A DNA stretch of 64,000 nt from JASHVB01 sp035508435 (GTDB taxonomy: Bacteria > Pseudomonadota > Alphaproteobacteria > Acetobacterales > Acetobacteraceae): contig DATJNA010000016.1 of assembly GCA_035508435.1 (NCBI GenBank), forward strand, positions 62,001 through 126,000. The letters are read 5' to 3'. A program made the translations under genes and the position numbers. The stretch's first letter is position 1. Every line of letters starts with the position of its first letter. Positions 53,884-62,888 of the stretch are shown in pieces. The notes under the pieces were generated by a model. That model was not told the origin of the DNA. It did no database searches and saw only the letters and a list, made by a program, of their open reading frames with translations.

Positions 53884-54252
53884 ATGAGTGACTTGTTCGC
53901 CCCGGAAGGCGGTTGGCGCGTGCGCATCCTCGACCTCTCGGGCGGCGCGCAGGACAACGTCGTGGAAGAGATCGGCGGGTTCCCCACCCTGATGCAGGCC
54001 AATGCCTTCGCCCGCCGCTACGTGCGCGATTCGGTCGAGCTGTGCCGTGCGCCGGGCCTTACCACCAAGGAGGTGCTGGAAGCCTGGTTCGCCTTCGGCG
54101 AGGACGCCGAAATTGTCGATGCCGGCGAGTCTGCCTGGCGCAGCGCCACCGAGCTCGGTGATTTCGTCGACACTCCCGCCGGCGCGGAGGAGCGCGATTG
54201 GCGCGCCCTGGACCCGCGCCGCGATGCGCAGGACGACGAGCCCGACGAATGA
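53884..54252 (+). CDS. Conserved hypothetical protein (122 aa)
   Basis: A 122-aa acidic protein with no recognised family. The N-terminal half has beta-alpha character (GGWRVRILDLSGG, then FPTLMQANAFARRYVRDSVE) and the C-terminal end is rich in Asp and Glu. It overlaps the glutamyl-tRNA synthetase-like gene by four nt (ATGA), so their translation is coupled and they may work together. ATG 53884 has no strong ribosome binding site. Confidence 0.65.
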   Translation: MSDLFAPEGGWRVRILDLSGGAQDNVVEEIGGFPTLMQANAFARRYVRDSVELCRAPGLTTKEVLEAWFAFGEDAEIVDAGESAWRSATELGDFVDTPAGAEERDWRALDPRRDAQDDEPDE

Positions 54253-55577
54253 TGCTGGTCCGGATCGCCGCAATACCGACGCGTCCACTGACTGTCGGCA
54301 CCGCCCGCATCGCCCTGCTGAACGTCCTGCACGCCCGTCACCACGGCGGGCAGGTGGTGTTGCGCGTCGCCGACCTGGCGCCGCAGGCCAGTCCGGATTT
54401 CGCCGCCGCCATCGCGCAAGACCTGCGCTGGCTGGGCCTGGAGTGGGACACGACGCTGCGCCAGTCGGAGCATGCCGCCCGCTATGCGGCCGCGGCCGAC
54501 ACGCTGAAGCAGGCTGGCCGCCTGTACCCCTGCTTCGAATCGGATGCCGAGCTGCGCGCCAAGCGCGAGCAACGCACGCAGCGAGGGCAACCATCGGTAT
54601 ACGACAGAGCGATGCTGTCGCTGACACCGGCGCAGCGGGCCGCCGCCGAGGCCGGCGGCAAACGTCCCTATTGGCGCTTCCTGCTCTCCAACCGCACGGT
54701 CGAGTGGCGCGACCTGGTGCTGGGCCATCGCGAACTGTCGCTGCCGTCGCTGTCCGATCCGATCGTCCTGCTGCCGGACGGCCAGCCCACCCGTGCCTTC
54801 GCGGGCACCGTGGACGACCTCGCCACCGGCGTCACCGACCTCGTCCGCGGCGACACGCAACTGCCAGCGACGGCCGTCGCAATCGACCTCCACGAGGCCC
54901 TGGGCGGTGACGCCGCCTGCCTGCGCTTCGCCCATCTCCCCCCGCTGGAGGATGCGGGAGAGAAGCGGCTCGCCCGCCGGGTGGACGCGCGGACGCTGCG
55001 CAGCCTGCGCCAGGATGGTGTGGAGGGCGGTGCCCTGGCCGCCTACCTGGCTCGGATCGGCACCCGCCTGCCGCTGGAGCTGGCGTCATTGGCCGCCCTG
55101 GCGACCGATTTCGACCTGACGCGGTTCATGCCCGTACCAACACCGTTCAAGGCCGCCACGCTATTGGCGCTGAACCGCGCCGCATTGCAGTCATTGGACT
55201 TCGCCGCCGTGTCGGGCCGTCTGCCGGCCGGGGCAACCGATGCGTTCTGGCTGGCCGTGCGCGGCGAGCTCGACCTGCTGACTGAGGCGCGTGGCTGGTG
55301 GGACGTGGTCGCCGGCGCCATCGTGCCACCCGAGATTCCCGAGGCGGACTTGCTCGCCACGGCGCGGGAGCTGTTGCCGCCGGAGCCGTGGCAGGCGTCC
55401 GTCTGGCGCGATTGGACCGCCGCTCTGGCCGCAGCGACCGGACGTGGCACCGAGGCGCTCGCGCTGCCATTGCGCCTGGCGCTGACCGGCGAAGACGGCG
55501 GACCGGACATGGGCGCGCTGCTGCCCCTGATCGGGCGGGCGCGAGCAACGCAGCGGTTGCGGGTGGCCGCGCAGTAG
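54249..55577 (+). CDS. Glutamyl-tRNA synthetase paralogue with degraded active site
   Basis: A 442-aa protein of full GluRS length. The scaffold is clear: LLNVLHARHHGGQVVLRV, AGRLYPCFESDAELRAKRE, YWRFLLSNRTVEWRDLV, and a C-terminal anticodon-binding half ending in PLRLALTGEDGGPDMGALL. But the HIGH motif is lost (RPLTVGTAR at residues 12-20 instead of a LHxGxAR sequence) and KMSKS is lost (LARR at 241-244 instead of LSKR). The RGEDH segment is also changed (RGDTQL). It is unlikely to aminoacylate normally and may be a regulator or carry out a different reaction. It overlaps the preceding gene (ATGA). Confidence 0.8.
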   Translation: MMLVRIAAIPTRPLTVGTARIALLNVLHARHHGGQVVLRVADLAPQASPDFAAAIAQDLRWLGLEWDTTLRQSEHAARYAAAADTLKQAGRLYPCFESDAELRAKREQRTQRGQPSVYDRAMLSLTPAQRAAAEAGGKRPYWRFLLSNRTVEWRDLVLGHRELSLPSLSDPIVLLPDGQPTRAFAGTVDDLATGVTDLVRGDTQLPATAVAIDLHEALGGDAACLRFAHLPPLEDAGEKRLARRVDARTLRSLRQDGVEGGALAAYLARIGTRLPLELASLAALATDFDLTRFMPVPTPFKAATLLALNRAALQSLDFAAVSGRLPAGATDAFWLAVRGELDLLTEARGWWDVVAGAIVPPEIPEADLLATARELLPPEPWQASVWRDWTAALAAATGRGTEALALPLRLALTGEDGGPDMGALLPLIGRARATQRLRVAAQ

Positions 55578-55600
55578 ACACGGCTGGGGCGCCGCCGCTC

Positions 55601-56035
55601 TCAGGGCTTCAGGTAAGCCCAGCCTCGCTCCTCCAACTCCATGATCCGTGCCGCGCCGGAGGGTACCACATGCGCCTCTGGCAGCACCGTCAGCGACCGC
55701 TTCATGGCCGCCTCCGTATGGGCCAGCGAAATGCCGCAGGCGCTCAACACGACTTCCGGATAGGCCGCGTGGATGCGCCTGATCTCGTCGGCTATCGGAG
55801 ACAGCTCGCGGACGAACATCTTGGTCCCGTAGCCGTTGGCGACGACCTCGATTTTCACCGTGTCGCCGGCCTTGCGCTCGGTCGCAACGACATTCGCCGC
55901 ATTGTGGAGCGCCTCGGTCATGATCTCGGCGTCCGCGCTATCGACGTGGATCACCAGGTGGTGCTGTCTGCCGGCGGCCCATGCGGACGGTGCCGAGAGC
56001 AGGAGACCGCAGAGCAAGAGCAATACGAGCCGCAT
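55601..56035 (-). CDS. Periplasmic DsrE-like protein
   Basis: A 144-aa protein: signal peptide (residues 1-20, ending SAWA), then a DsrE/DsrF-like fold (HHLVIHVDSADAEIMTEALH, VVANGYGTKMFVRELSPIAD, VVLSACGISLAHTE). The Cys in SACGIS lies where the DsrE-type active cysteine is found. The DsrE group handles sulfur in some bacteria, but periplasmic members like this are uncharacterised. AGGA lies upstream of ATG 56035. It is divergent from pntAA. Confidence 0.8.
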   Translation of the reverse strand: MRLVLLLLCGLLLSAPSAWAAGRQHHLVIHVDSADAEIMTEALHNAANVVATERKAGDTVKIEVVANGYGTKMFVRELSPIADEIRRIHAAYPEVVLSACGISLAHTEAAMKRSLTVLPEAHVVPSGAARIMELEERGWAYLKP

Positions 56036-56283
56036 CGTGTGTCCTTTCGCACGGGGATCAGCAAGGCAGGCACGCGCCGCCGCAACGCATCTGCCCCGCC
56101 TGGCATCATCCACTTCCTTGGCCCTGGTTCTAGGTCTCCGCCGGTTCCTCTGTTAGGGAGTGGTTGTGACCGGCGTACCCCTTGCACCTGTACCGTGCGG
56201 GGTGCATTGGTGCGCTGCCACATTCGCCTGGGGCGGCGGCGGACCGTGCCCGTTTGCCCACATAACTGAAGGACGGTGCCCAG

Positions 56284-57423
56284 ATGCGCCTTGCCGTGCT
56301 GAAAGAGCAGCGCGCCTCCGAAACACGCGTCGCGGCCACGCCGGAGACGGTGAAGCGGCTGATCGGCCTGGGCCTGACCGTCGCCGTCCAGGCTGGCGCG
56401 GGTGCCGGCGCTGCGATGCCGGATGCAGAGTTCGCCGCGGCCGGCGCCGAGATCGCGCCCGATGCCGCGACCACGCTCGCCGATGCCGGTGTCGTCTTCG
56501 CCGTGGAGATGCCGCTGCCGGAGCAACGAACACTAATCCCGCGCGGCGCGCTGCTGGTCTGCATCGCCAACGCCTTCGCCGAACCCGACCTTGTGCCGTC
56601 GCTCGCCGCAACCGGCATCGATACCGCGGCGATGGAACTGCTGCCGCGCATCACCCGCGCGCAGTCGATGGACGTGCTGTCCAGCCAGGCCAACCTCGCC
56701 GGCTATCGCGCCGTAATCGAGGCATCCGCCGCCTTCCAGCGCGGCTTTCCGATGATGATGACGGCCGCCGGCACGGTGCCGCCTGCCCGGGTGTTCATCA
56801 TCGGCGCCGGCGTGGCCGGGCTACAGGCGATCGCCACCGCGCGCCGGCTCGGCGCGATTGTCTCCGCCACCGATGTCCGTCCCGCGGCGAAGGAGGAGAT
56901 CAAGTCGCTCGGCGCCAGCTTCGTCGGCGTCGAGGACGAGGAGACCGCCGCCCAGACCGGCGCCTATGCCCGCGAGATGAGCGAGAATTTCCGCCGCAAG
57001 CAGGCCGAGCTGATGGCGTCCACCATCGCTAAGAACGACATCATCATCACCACCGCCCTGGTGATGGGGCGCAGGGCGCCGGTCATCGTGACGCAGGCCA
57101 TGGTGGAAGCGATGCGCCCGGGCAGCGTGATCGTCGATCTCGCCTCCGACGCGGGCGGCAACTGCGAGGCGACCCGCCCCGGCGAGCGCATCACCACCGC
57201 GAACGGCGTCACGATTCTGGGCTGGCACAACTGGCCAGGCCGCATCCCGGTCGCGTCATCCTCGCTGTATGCGCGGAACCTGCTGACCTTTCTCACCACG
57301 TTCTGGGACAAGGAGGCGAAGGCGCCCAAGCTCCCGGACGGCGACGAGATCGTCAGAGGCGTCATGCTCACCCGTGGCGGCGCCGTCGTGCACCCATCCT
57401 TCCTTCCCTCCCAGGCCGCCTGA
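56284..57423 (+). CDS. pntAA: NAD(P) transhydrogenase subunit alpha part 1
   Basis: A 379-aa soluble domain I, which binds NAD(H). LAVLKEQRASETRVAATPE opens the alanine dehydrogenase/PNT fold, VFIIGAGVAGLQAIATARRL is the Rossmann motif and QTGAYAREMSENFRRKQAE is the PNT-specific stretch. With PntAB and PntB it forms the proton-translocating transhydrogenase that makes NADPH from NADH using the proton gradient. The alpha subunit is split in two proteins as in other alphaproteobacteria. Confidence 0.95.
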   Translation: MRLAVLKEQRASETRVAATPETVKRLIGLGLTVAVQAGAGAGAAMPDAEFAAAGAEIAPDAATTLADAGVVFAVEMPLPEQRTLIPRGALLVCIANAFAEPDLVPSLAATGIDTAAMELLPRITRAQSMDVLSSQANLAGYRAVIEASAAFQRGFPMMMTAAGTVPPARVFIIGAGVAGLQAIATARRLGAIVSATDVRPAAKEEIKSLGASFVGVEDEETAAQTGAYAREMSENFRRKQAELMASTIAKNDIIITTALVMGRRAPVIVTQAMVEAMRPGSVIVDLASDAGGNCEATRPGERITTANGVTILGWHNWPGRIPVASSSLYARNLLTFLTTFWDKEAKAPKLPDGDEIVRGVMLTRGGAVVHPSFLPSQAA

Positions 57424-57444
57424 TCCGCGGCGGAGACCGTCAAG

Positions 57445-57837
57445 ATGGACCCGAACCAATTGGCCGACGAAGCCGCCCGGCTCGCCGAACGTGCGAACGC
57501 GCTGGCGCAGCACGCCCAGGCGCTGTCGCGCGCCACTGCCGCCATCGCCCCCGAAGTCGAGCCGATCGTGTTCTTGCTCGCCATTTTCCTGATGGCCTGC
57601 TTCGTCGGCTACTACGTGGTGTGGAACGTCACCCCGGCGCTGCACTCGCCGCTGATGTCGGTGACCAATGCGATCTCGTCGGTGATCGTGGTCGGCGCCA
57701 TGCTCGCGACCGGGCTGGGCACCAATCCCTGGGCGATCGCGTTCGGGTTTGTCGCGGTGACCCTCGCGAGCGTCAATATCTTTGGCGGCTTCCTGGTGAC
57801 GCACCGGATGCTGTCGATGTTCAAGCGCCGGCAATAG
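57445..57837 (+). CDS. pntAB: NAD(P) transhydrogenase subunit alpha part 2
   Basis: A 130-aa membrane part of domain II. After a soluble N-terminal helix (about 30 residues) come three to four hydrophobic helices: IVFLLAIFLMACFVGYYVVW, then SAVIVVGAML-like (here SSVIVVGAMLATG) and a final pair ending GGFLVTHRML. It contributes to the proton channel. It follows pntAA by 21 nt and precedes pntB by 12 nt. Confidence 0.93.
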   Translation: MDPNQLADEAARLAERANALAQHAQALSRATAAIAPEVEPIVFLLAIFLMACFVGYYVVWNVTPALHSPLMSVTNAISSVIVVGAMLATGLGTNPWAIAFGFVAVTLASVNIFGGFLVTHRMLSMFKRRQ

Positions 57838-57849
57838 GGACACGCCGCC

Positions 57850-59256
57850 ATGTCCGCCAGCCTGACATCATTGCTCTATTTGATCGCCGCGGTACTGTTC
57901 ATACTCGCGCTGCGCGGCCTGTCGCATCCAGAGACGTCCCGCTCCGGCAACCGCTTCGGCATGATCGGCATGGCCGTGGCCGTTCTGGCCACGCTGGCGC
58001 ACCACGACATGAGCGGGTTGGGCTACGGCCTGATCTTGATCGGCATCATCATCGGCGGATCGATCGGCACCTTCATCGCCTACAAGATCCAGATGACGGC
58101 GCTGCCGCAACTGGTCGCGGCGTTCCACTCGCTGGTCGGCCTGGCGGCGGTGTTCGTCGCCGCCTCGGCGCTGAATGCGCCGCAAGCGTTCGGCATCGGC
58201 ACGCCCGGCGCGATCTACACCGAGAGCCTGATCGAGATGTCGATCGGCCTGGCGATCGGCGCTGTCACCTTCACCGGCTCGATCATCGCGTTCGCCAAAT
58301 TGCAAGGCATCATGAGCGGCGCGCCGATCATCTTCCCCGGCCAGCACAAGCTGAACCTCGTGCTGGGGATCGTGATCGTGCTGCTGATCGTGGCATTCGT
58401 CGTCACCGGCGGGCATCAGGCGATCTTCTGGATTATCGCGCTGCTGTCGTTCGCCATCGGCTTCCTGATCATCATCCCGATCGGCGGCGCCGACATGCCG
58501 GTGGTGATCTCCATGCTCAACAGCTACTCGGGCTGGGCGGCGGCGGGGATCGGGTTCACGATTCAGAATCTGGCGCTGATCATCACCGGATCGCTGGTGG
58601 GCGCGTCGGGCGCGATCCTGTCCTACATCATGTGCAAGGGCATGAATCGCAGCATCATCAACGTGCTGCTGGGTGGCTTCGGCGGCGAGGCGGCGGCCGG
58701 CGGCGCTGCCGGGCCGGTGGGCGAACGGCATGTGAAGAGCGGCAATGCCGACGATGCGGCGTTTATCATGAAGAACGCCTCGAAGGTGATCGTGGTGCCG
58801 GGCTACGGCATGGCAGTGGCACAGGCACAGCACGCGCTGCGCGAGATGGCTGATGTACTGAAAAAGGAAGGGGTGGAGGTGAAATACGCCATCCACCCGG
58901 TTGCCGGCCGCATGCCCGGCCACATGAACGTGCTGCTGGCGGAAGCCAACGTGCCGTACGACGAGGTGTTCGAGCTCGAGGAGATCAACAACGAGTTCGC
59001 CACCGCCGACGTCGCGTACGTGATCGGCGCGAACGACGTCACCAACCCGGCGGCGAAGACGGACCCGAAGAGCGCGATCTACGGCATGCCGATCCTCGAC
59101 GTCGAGAAATCGGCGACGGTGTTGTTCGTCAAGCGCTCGATGGCCTCGGGCTATGCGGGTGTGGACAACGAGTTGTTCTTCCGCCCGAACACCATGATGT
59201 TGTTCGGCGATGCGAAGAAGATGACCGAGGAGATCGTGCAGGCGCTGGGGCGCTAG
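57850..59256 (+). CDS. pntB: NAD(P) transhydrogenase subunit beta
   Basis: A 468-aa protein: eight or nine helices (residues about 1-260, with GIIIGGSIGTFIAYKIQMTA and GGADMPVVISMLNSYSGWA, the latter holding conserved channel residues) and a C-terminal NADP(H)-binding domain III (VIVVPGYGMAVAQAQHALRE, VAGRMPGHMNVLLAEANVPY, VIGANDVTNPAA). All signature elements are intact. It is the last gene of the pnt operon. Confidence 0.95.
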   Translation: MSASLTSLLYLIAAVLFILALRGLSHPETSRSGNRFGMIGMAVAVLATLAHHDMSGLGYGLILIGIIIGGSIGTFIAYKIQMTALPQLVAAFHSLVGLAAVFVAASALNAPQAFGIGTPGAIYTESLIEMSIGLAIGAVTFTGSIIAFAKLQGIMSGAPIIFPGQHKLNLVLGIVIVLLIVAFVVTGGHQAIFWIIALLSFAIGFLIIIPIGGADMPVVISMLNSYSGWAAAGIGFTIQNLALIITGSLVGASGAILSYIMCKGMNRSIINVLLGGFGGEAAAGGAAGPVGERHVKSGNADDAAFIMKNASKVIVVPGYGMAVAQAQHALREMADVLKKEGVEVKYAIHPVAGRMPGHMNVLLAEANVPYDEVFELEEINNEFATADVAYVIGANDVTNPAAKTDPKSAIYGMPILDVEKSATVLFVKRSMASGYAGVDNELFFRPNTMMLFGDAKKMTEEIVQALGR

Positions 59257-59400
59257 GGGCGGGCCTCGTTCGCGCCGGGTCGTCAACCACTATGGTCCAC
59301 TTTGCGAGTTCTCTGACCTTCAGCGGATGACAGGACAAAGCGGCGATGCCATGGCGGGGTATTGCGATCCGGTGGCCGCCGAATGCCCGACGCTCCTGCG

Positions 59401-59745
59401 TCAGCCGGCCGTCTGCGCCAGACCGAGGAACACTGCCAGCGCGCGGCTTACGGCCTGCAGCGTTGCATCGTCCGGCGTTCCGAATGACGGGCCGACCTTG
59501 TCACGCGGCACGGAAATCGCCCGGTCAACCATCACCCGTGACATCGCACGCAGACGGTTTTCCGCCGACGGGCGAACCGTGAGACGTACGAGTGGAGCGT
59601 CGTGCAGCGTGCTGGTCAGCCGCAGGACCCTAACCGAGCCCAGGTCATTGAAGGCATCCGCCTGGACGACCAGCGCCGGCCGGGGTTTGCCGTGGTCACC
59701 CGCGACGGCGATCGTCACCAGATCGCCGCGTTTCACGGCTTCCAC
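59401..59745 (-). CDS. MazF/PemK-type toxin
   Basis: A 114-aa endoribonuclease-like toxin: VKRGDLVTIAVAGDHGKPRP has the conserved RGD start and the G-x-R-P turn, ALVVQADAFNDLGSVRVL follows, and LRLTSTLHDAP corresponds to the T/S active-site strand. It cuts mRNA or tRNA at specific sites when freed from its antitoxin. It overlaps the antitoxin gene by 13 nt. GTG 59745 is the start; GTG 59736 overlapping the antitoxin stop is an alternative. Confidence 0.8.
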   Translation of the reverse strand: MEAVKRGDLVTIAVAGDHGKPRPALVVQADAFNDLGSVRVLRLTSTLHDAPLVRLTVRPSAENRLRAMSRVMVDRAISVPRDKVGPSFGTPDDATLQAVSRALAVFLGLAQTAG

Positions 59746-60035
59746 TCACCGGCGAAGTCGTCCTGGTCGACCACGGCGGCGAGCCAGCGCATTTCCTCGG
59801 CCTCGGCGCTGGTCGGGTCACGCGCCGCCTCGGCCAGAAGCTGCGACTGCCGGCGCGCCTCGGCCTCGAATGTGCGGCGTTCGCGCTGCTTCACATAGGC
59901 GCGCATGAAATCGCGCACGACCTGGGCGGCGGGTTTGTCCTCGGCTTCGGTGGCGGCGGTGAAGGCCGCCTTCAGCGCCGGATCGATCCGCAGGTTGAAG
60001 CTGGTGTCCTTGGGGTGCTGGCTGGTCCGGGGCAT
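59733..60035 (-). CDS. Antitoxin with ribbon-helix-helix-like N-terminus
   Basis: A 100-aa protein upstream of and overlapping the toxin, the normal order in TA modules. DTSFNLRIDPALKAAFTAAT looks like a ribbon-helix-helix DNA-binding segment, followed by a charged helical C-terminus that would wrap the toxin (QSQLLAEAARDPTSAEAEEM). It should repress its own promoter. ATG 60035 is preferred. A palindrome at 60049-60069 lies just upstream. Confidence 0.75.
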   Translation of the reverse strand: MPRTSQHPKDTSFNLRIDPALKAAFTAATEAEDKPAAQVVRDFMRAYVKQRERRTFEAEARRQSQLLAEAARDPTSAEAEEMRWLAAVVDQDDFAGEWKP

Positions 60036-60048
60036 CGAGCGGTGTCCG

Positions 60049-60069
60049 TATCTGCATTGTGTACAGATA
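60049..60069. promoter_or_regulatory. Possible operator of the toxin-antitoxin module
   Basis: Inverted repeat tatctg (60049-60054) and cagata (60064-60069) with a 9-nt spacer, 14-34 bp upstream of the antitoxin start. Position and size fit autoregulation by a ribbon-helix-helix antitoxin. No clear -10/-35 pair was identified. Confidence 0.4.
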
Positions 60070-60197
60070 ATGCCGTGACAAATGCGCGGCAGGTCGTCTG
60101 GGCTGCCGCGTTTTGGGTCCGCCGGCAAAGCGGTTAGCGGGTCCGACCCGGGAGGCTCCGCGGGGCGAGGCCGTAAATCAGGCCGCGTGGCGTGCCA

Positions 60198-62888
60198 TCA
60201 GCCGAGCCCGGCCTCGCGTGCCGCGTCGGCGAGGGCGGCCTCGATCGCGGCCTGATCGCGGCCGAGGTCCGTCAGTCCGGCGATGTAGTTTTCCTGGGCC
60301 TGATCACGATCGGGATGGGCGTGGCCGGTGTCGCGCTGGAACCGCAGCAGGATGATCAGGGCACGCCGCAGCAGCGGCTCGGCTTCCGCCGCACGGCCGG
60401 TTGCACCAAGCAGGGTGCCGAGGTTGGTGAGGTTGGTTGCCACCGCAGGATGAATGGGGCCGAAGCTGGCTTCGTGGATAGCAAAGGCGCGGCGGAGCAG
60501 CGGCTCGGCCTCGGGGTAGCGCTGCAAATTGTAAAGCGACGCAGCGAGGTTGCCGAGGTCGCGGGCCACATTCGGGTGGTCTGGACCAAAATGCGTTTCG
60601 TCGATGGCCAGCGCGCGACGCCGCATCTGCTCCGCCTCGGCGAAGTTGCCGCTGGCGGCGAGCAAAACGCCAAGATTGTTGTGGCGAAGCGCTACCTTTG
60701 GATGGTCCGGGCCGTAGTACGCTTCGGCGACGGCTACCGCCCGGCGCAGCAATGGCACTCCCTCGGCGGTACGATTAAGTTGGTGCAGCAAGTTGCCGAG
60801 GTTGCTCAGATCGCGTGCCAGGTTTGGGTGCCCGGCGCCTAGGCTGGCCTGGTCGATTGCGAGCGCTCGTCGATACAGCGGCTCGGCCATCTCGGCACGG
60901 TTGGTGTTCTTCAACACCACAGCAAGTCCGTTGAGGCTTGACGCCAAAGCGGGATCAGCCGGGCCTAAGGACCTTTCGCGAATGGCCACGGCGCGGCCGA
61001 GGAGCGGTTCCGCTGCTGCCATGCGGCCAGTGGTCCACAGTAGATGCGCAAGGTTGTGTACGCTGGTGGCCACCTCCGGGTGATCCGGACCGAACCGCGC
61101 CTCCTGTAGCGTGAGAGCTTGGACCAGCAGCGGCTCCGCCCGGGCGAATTGCGCCTTGTCCTGGAACAGTGTTGCCGCGTCGTTCATCAACCGCACGGTC
61201 GGCTCGGCAATCCCCGCCCGATCCGCGGCCCACGCCACCGCCTCGGCGTGCGGGGCAAGCGGCTCCAGCCGGGGCCAATCGCGCACATCGTCGGCGCGGC
61301 CCGTCCACGCGGCGTTGACCCACCCAACCGCCTCGGTCACCCGCTGCTGCGCTGTGTCCGCATCCAGCCCGCGCCGCGTCGCGTCCTGGATCAACCGATG
61401 CACGCTGACGCGGTCCGCCACCGCCTGCCGCGTGACCAGCGAACACGCCGCCAGTTCCAGCAGCGCCTCGCGTGCATCGAGCGCGTCGGCGTCCGGCACC
61501 GCCACGTCCAGCAGGAATCCCGGCACCGGGTCGGGCGCGAGGAACGCCAGCCGCTCCAACAGGATCCGCGCCGGGGGAGACACCTGCGCCACCGCGCCCT
61601 GCCAGGTCTGCCCGACCGCCGAGTGGTAGCCGGTCAGCGCGCGCCGGTTCCAGCCGCGCACCTTGTCCCGCGCATCGCGCCACAGCGCCGCGTACTCGGC
61701 GAAGGAGCATTGCCGCTGGCGGATGGTCGCCGCGGCCAGGTCCAGCGCCAGCGCCAGCCCATCCAGCTCGCGCGCCAGCGCGGCGGCCCGTTGCTCGTCA
61801 TCCGCCGGTTGCACGCGGTATCCGTCCGTCGCCGCCAGCAGGAACGCCACGGCGTCCGGCGCCGCCAGCACGTCCAGCTCGATCGGCCCCACCTGGTCCC
61901 ACGCCGCCCGGTCGAGCCGGGACGTCACCACGACATGCCCGCCCGTCAGCTTGCCGAGCAACGATACCGCCGCATCGCGCGCCGCCTCGGTGTCGGCGTT
62001 GTCGAGGATCAGCAGCCAGCCGGGGTTATCGCGCAGCCAGGCCAGCACCGCGTGCAGCTTCACCGTCTCGTCCGCCACCGCCGCCTCGGGCAGCCGCAGC
62101 GGCGCGGCGAGCGCCGCCAGGTTGGTGTCCAGGTTCAGCGGCGAGTCCGCCACCACCAGCAGCAGCGCAGTGTAGTGCGCGCGCTGCGCCCAGGCGTATT
62201 CCACCGCCGCCCGCGTCTTGCCGATTCCGCCGGCGCCCAGCACGGCGTCGGACACGATGGCGGCGGCCCCACCGGCGGATCGCGCCAGGCCAGAGCGCAG
62301 GTCGCGCAGGAACGCATCGCGGCCCTTGAACAGGCGGCCGAGCGATGGATAGGGCAGCACGATCGTCTGGCGTACCACCGTGCCGGGCTTGGCGTCGCGG
62401 TCGCGCAGCAGCGCCGCCAGCACTTCCACGCGGAACATGGGTGCGTCGGCGACCGGCGTGAGGTCGATGCCGTCGCTGACCAGATGCGCGATGAATTCCG
62501 CCTGCGCTGGATCGGCGGACGCGTCCTGGTCGCGCGGGAACCCGTCCTCCGCGACGTAGAGGTAGAGGCGCCGGTCGAAATGCCGCGCCAGGAAATACTC
62601 CCACTGGGTGTAGGATGCCGCGGCGACCGGCAGCAGGCCGGGGAACTCGGCCGCTTCCGGCGGTTGCGGGTAGCTGCCGGTGCGCATGCCGATCAGGCAG
62701 ACGACGGCGAAACAGCCTTCGATATAGTCGTGCAGCGTGCGCAGCAGCCGCGGCGCCTCGCCGCGCTGCACGAACGTGTCCTGCTCTTCCACGTGAAACC
62801 CGGCTTTGCGCAATGCACGCGCCAGCGCTTCACGACCCGATCTGAACTCGCTGCTGACGGCCGAGAGGAAGACGCGGGCTTGCTCCAT
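60198..62888 (-). CDS. STAND NTPase: DUF4062 - NB-ARC - kinesin-light-chain-like TPR
   Basis: An 896-aa NLR-like protein. Residues 1-100: DUF4062 (ARVFLSAVSSEFRSGREAL, then FAVVCLIGMRTG). Residues about 180-480: NB-ARC with Walker A GAGGIGKT (218-225), Walker B LLILDNAD (292-299), a sensor-like VVVTSRLD and GLALALDLAA in place of GLPLAL. Residues about 600-870: six full 42-residue TPRs of kinesin-light-chain type (LGPADPALASSLNGLAVVL) plus a partial one. This layout (effector - switch - sensor) is that of antiphage and cell-death STAND proteins, but the family also has other roles, so defence is inference. It lies next to a toxin-antitoxin pair. Confidence 0.85.
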   Translation of the reverse strand: MEQARVFLSAVSSEFRSGREALARALRKAGFHVEEQDTFVQRGEAPRLLRTLHDYIEGCFAVVCLIGMRTGSYPQPPEAAEFPGLLPVAAASYTQWEYFLARHFDRRLYLYVAEDGFPRDQDASADPAQAEFIAHLVSDGIDLTPVADAPMFRVEVLAALLRDRDAKPGTVVRQTIVLPYPSLGRLFKGRDAFLRDLRSGLARSAGGAAAIVSDAVLGAGGIGKTRAAVEYAWAQRAHYTALLLVVADSPLNLDTNLAALAAPLRLPEAAVADETVKLHAVLAWLRDNPGWLLILDNADTEAARDAAVSLLGKLTGGHVVVTSRLDRAAWDQVGPIELDVLAAPDAVAFLLAATDGYRVQPADDEQRAAALARELDGLALALDLAAATIRQRQCSFAEYAALWRDARDKVRGWNRRALTGYHSAVGQTWQGAVAQVSPPARILLERLAFLAPDPVPGFLLDVAVPDADALDAREALLELAACSLVTRQAVADRVSVHRLIQDATRRGLDADTAQQRVTEAVGWVNAAWTGRADDVRDWPRLEPLAPHAEAVAWAADRAGIAEPTVRLMNDAATLFQDKAQFARAEPLLVQALTLQEARFGPDHPEVATSVHNLAHLLWTTGRMAAAEPLLGRAVAIRERSLGPADPALASSLNGLAVVLKNTNRAEMAEPLYRRALAIDQASLGAGHPNLARDLSNLGNLLHQLNRTAEGVPLLRRAVAVAEAYYGPDHPKVALRHNNLGVLLAASGNFAEAEQMRRRALAIDETHFGPDHPNVARDLGNLAASLYNLQRYPEAEPLLRRAFAIHEASFGPIHPAVATNLTNLGTLLGATGRAAEAEPLLRRALIILLRFQRDTGHAHPDRDQAQENYIAGLTDLGRDQAAIEAALADAAREAGLG

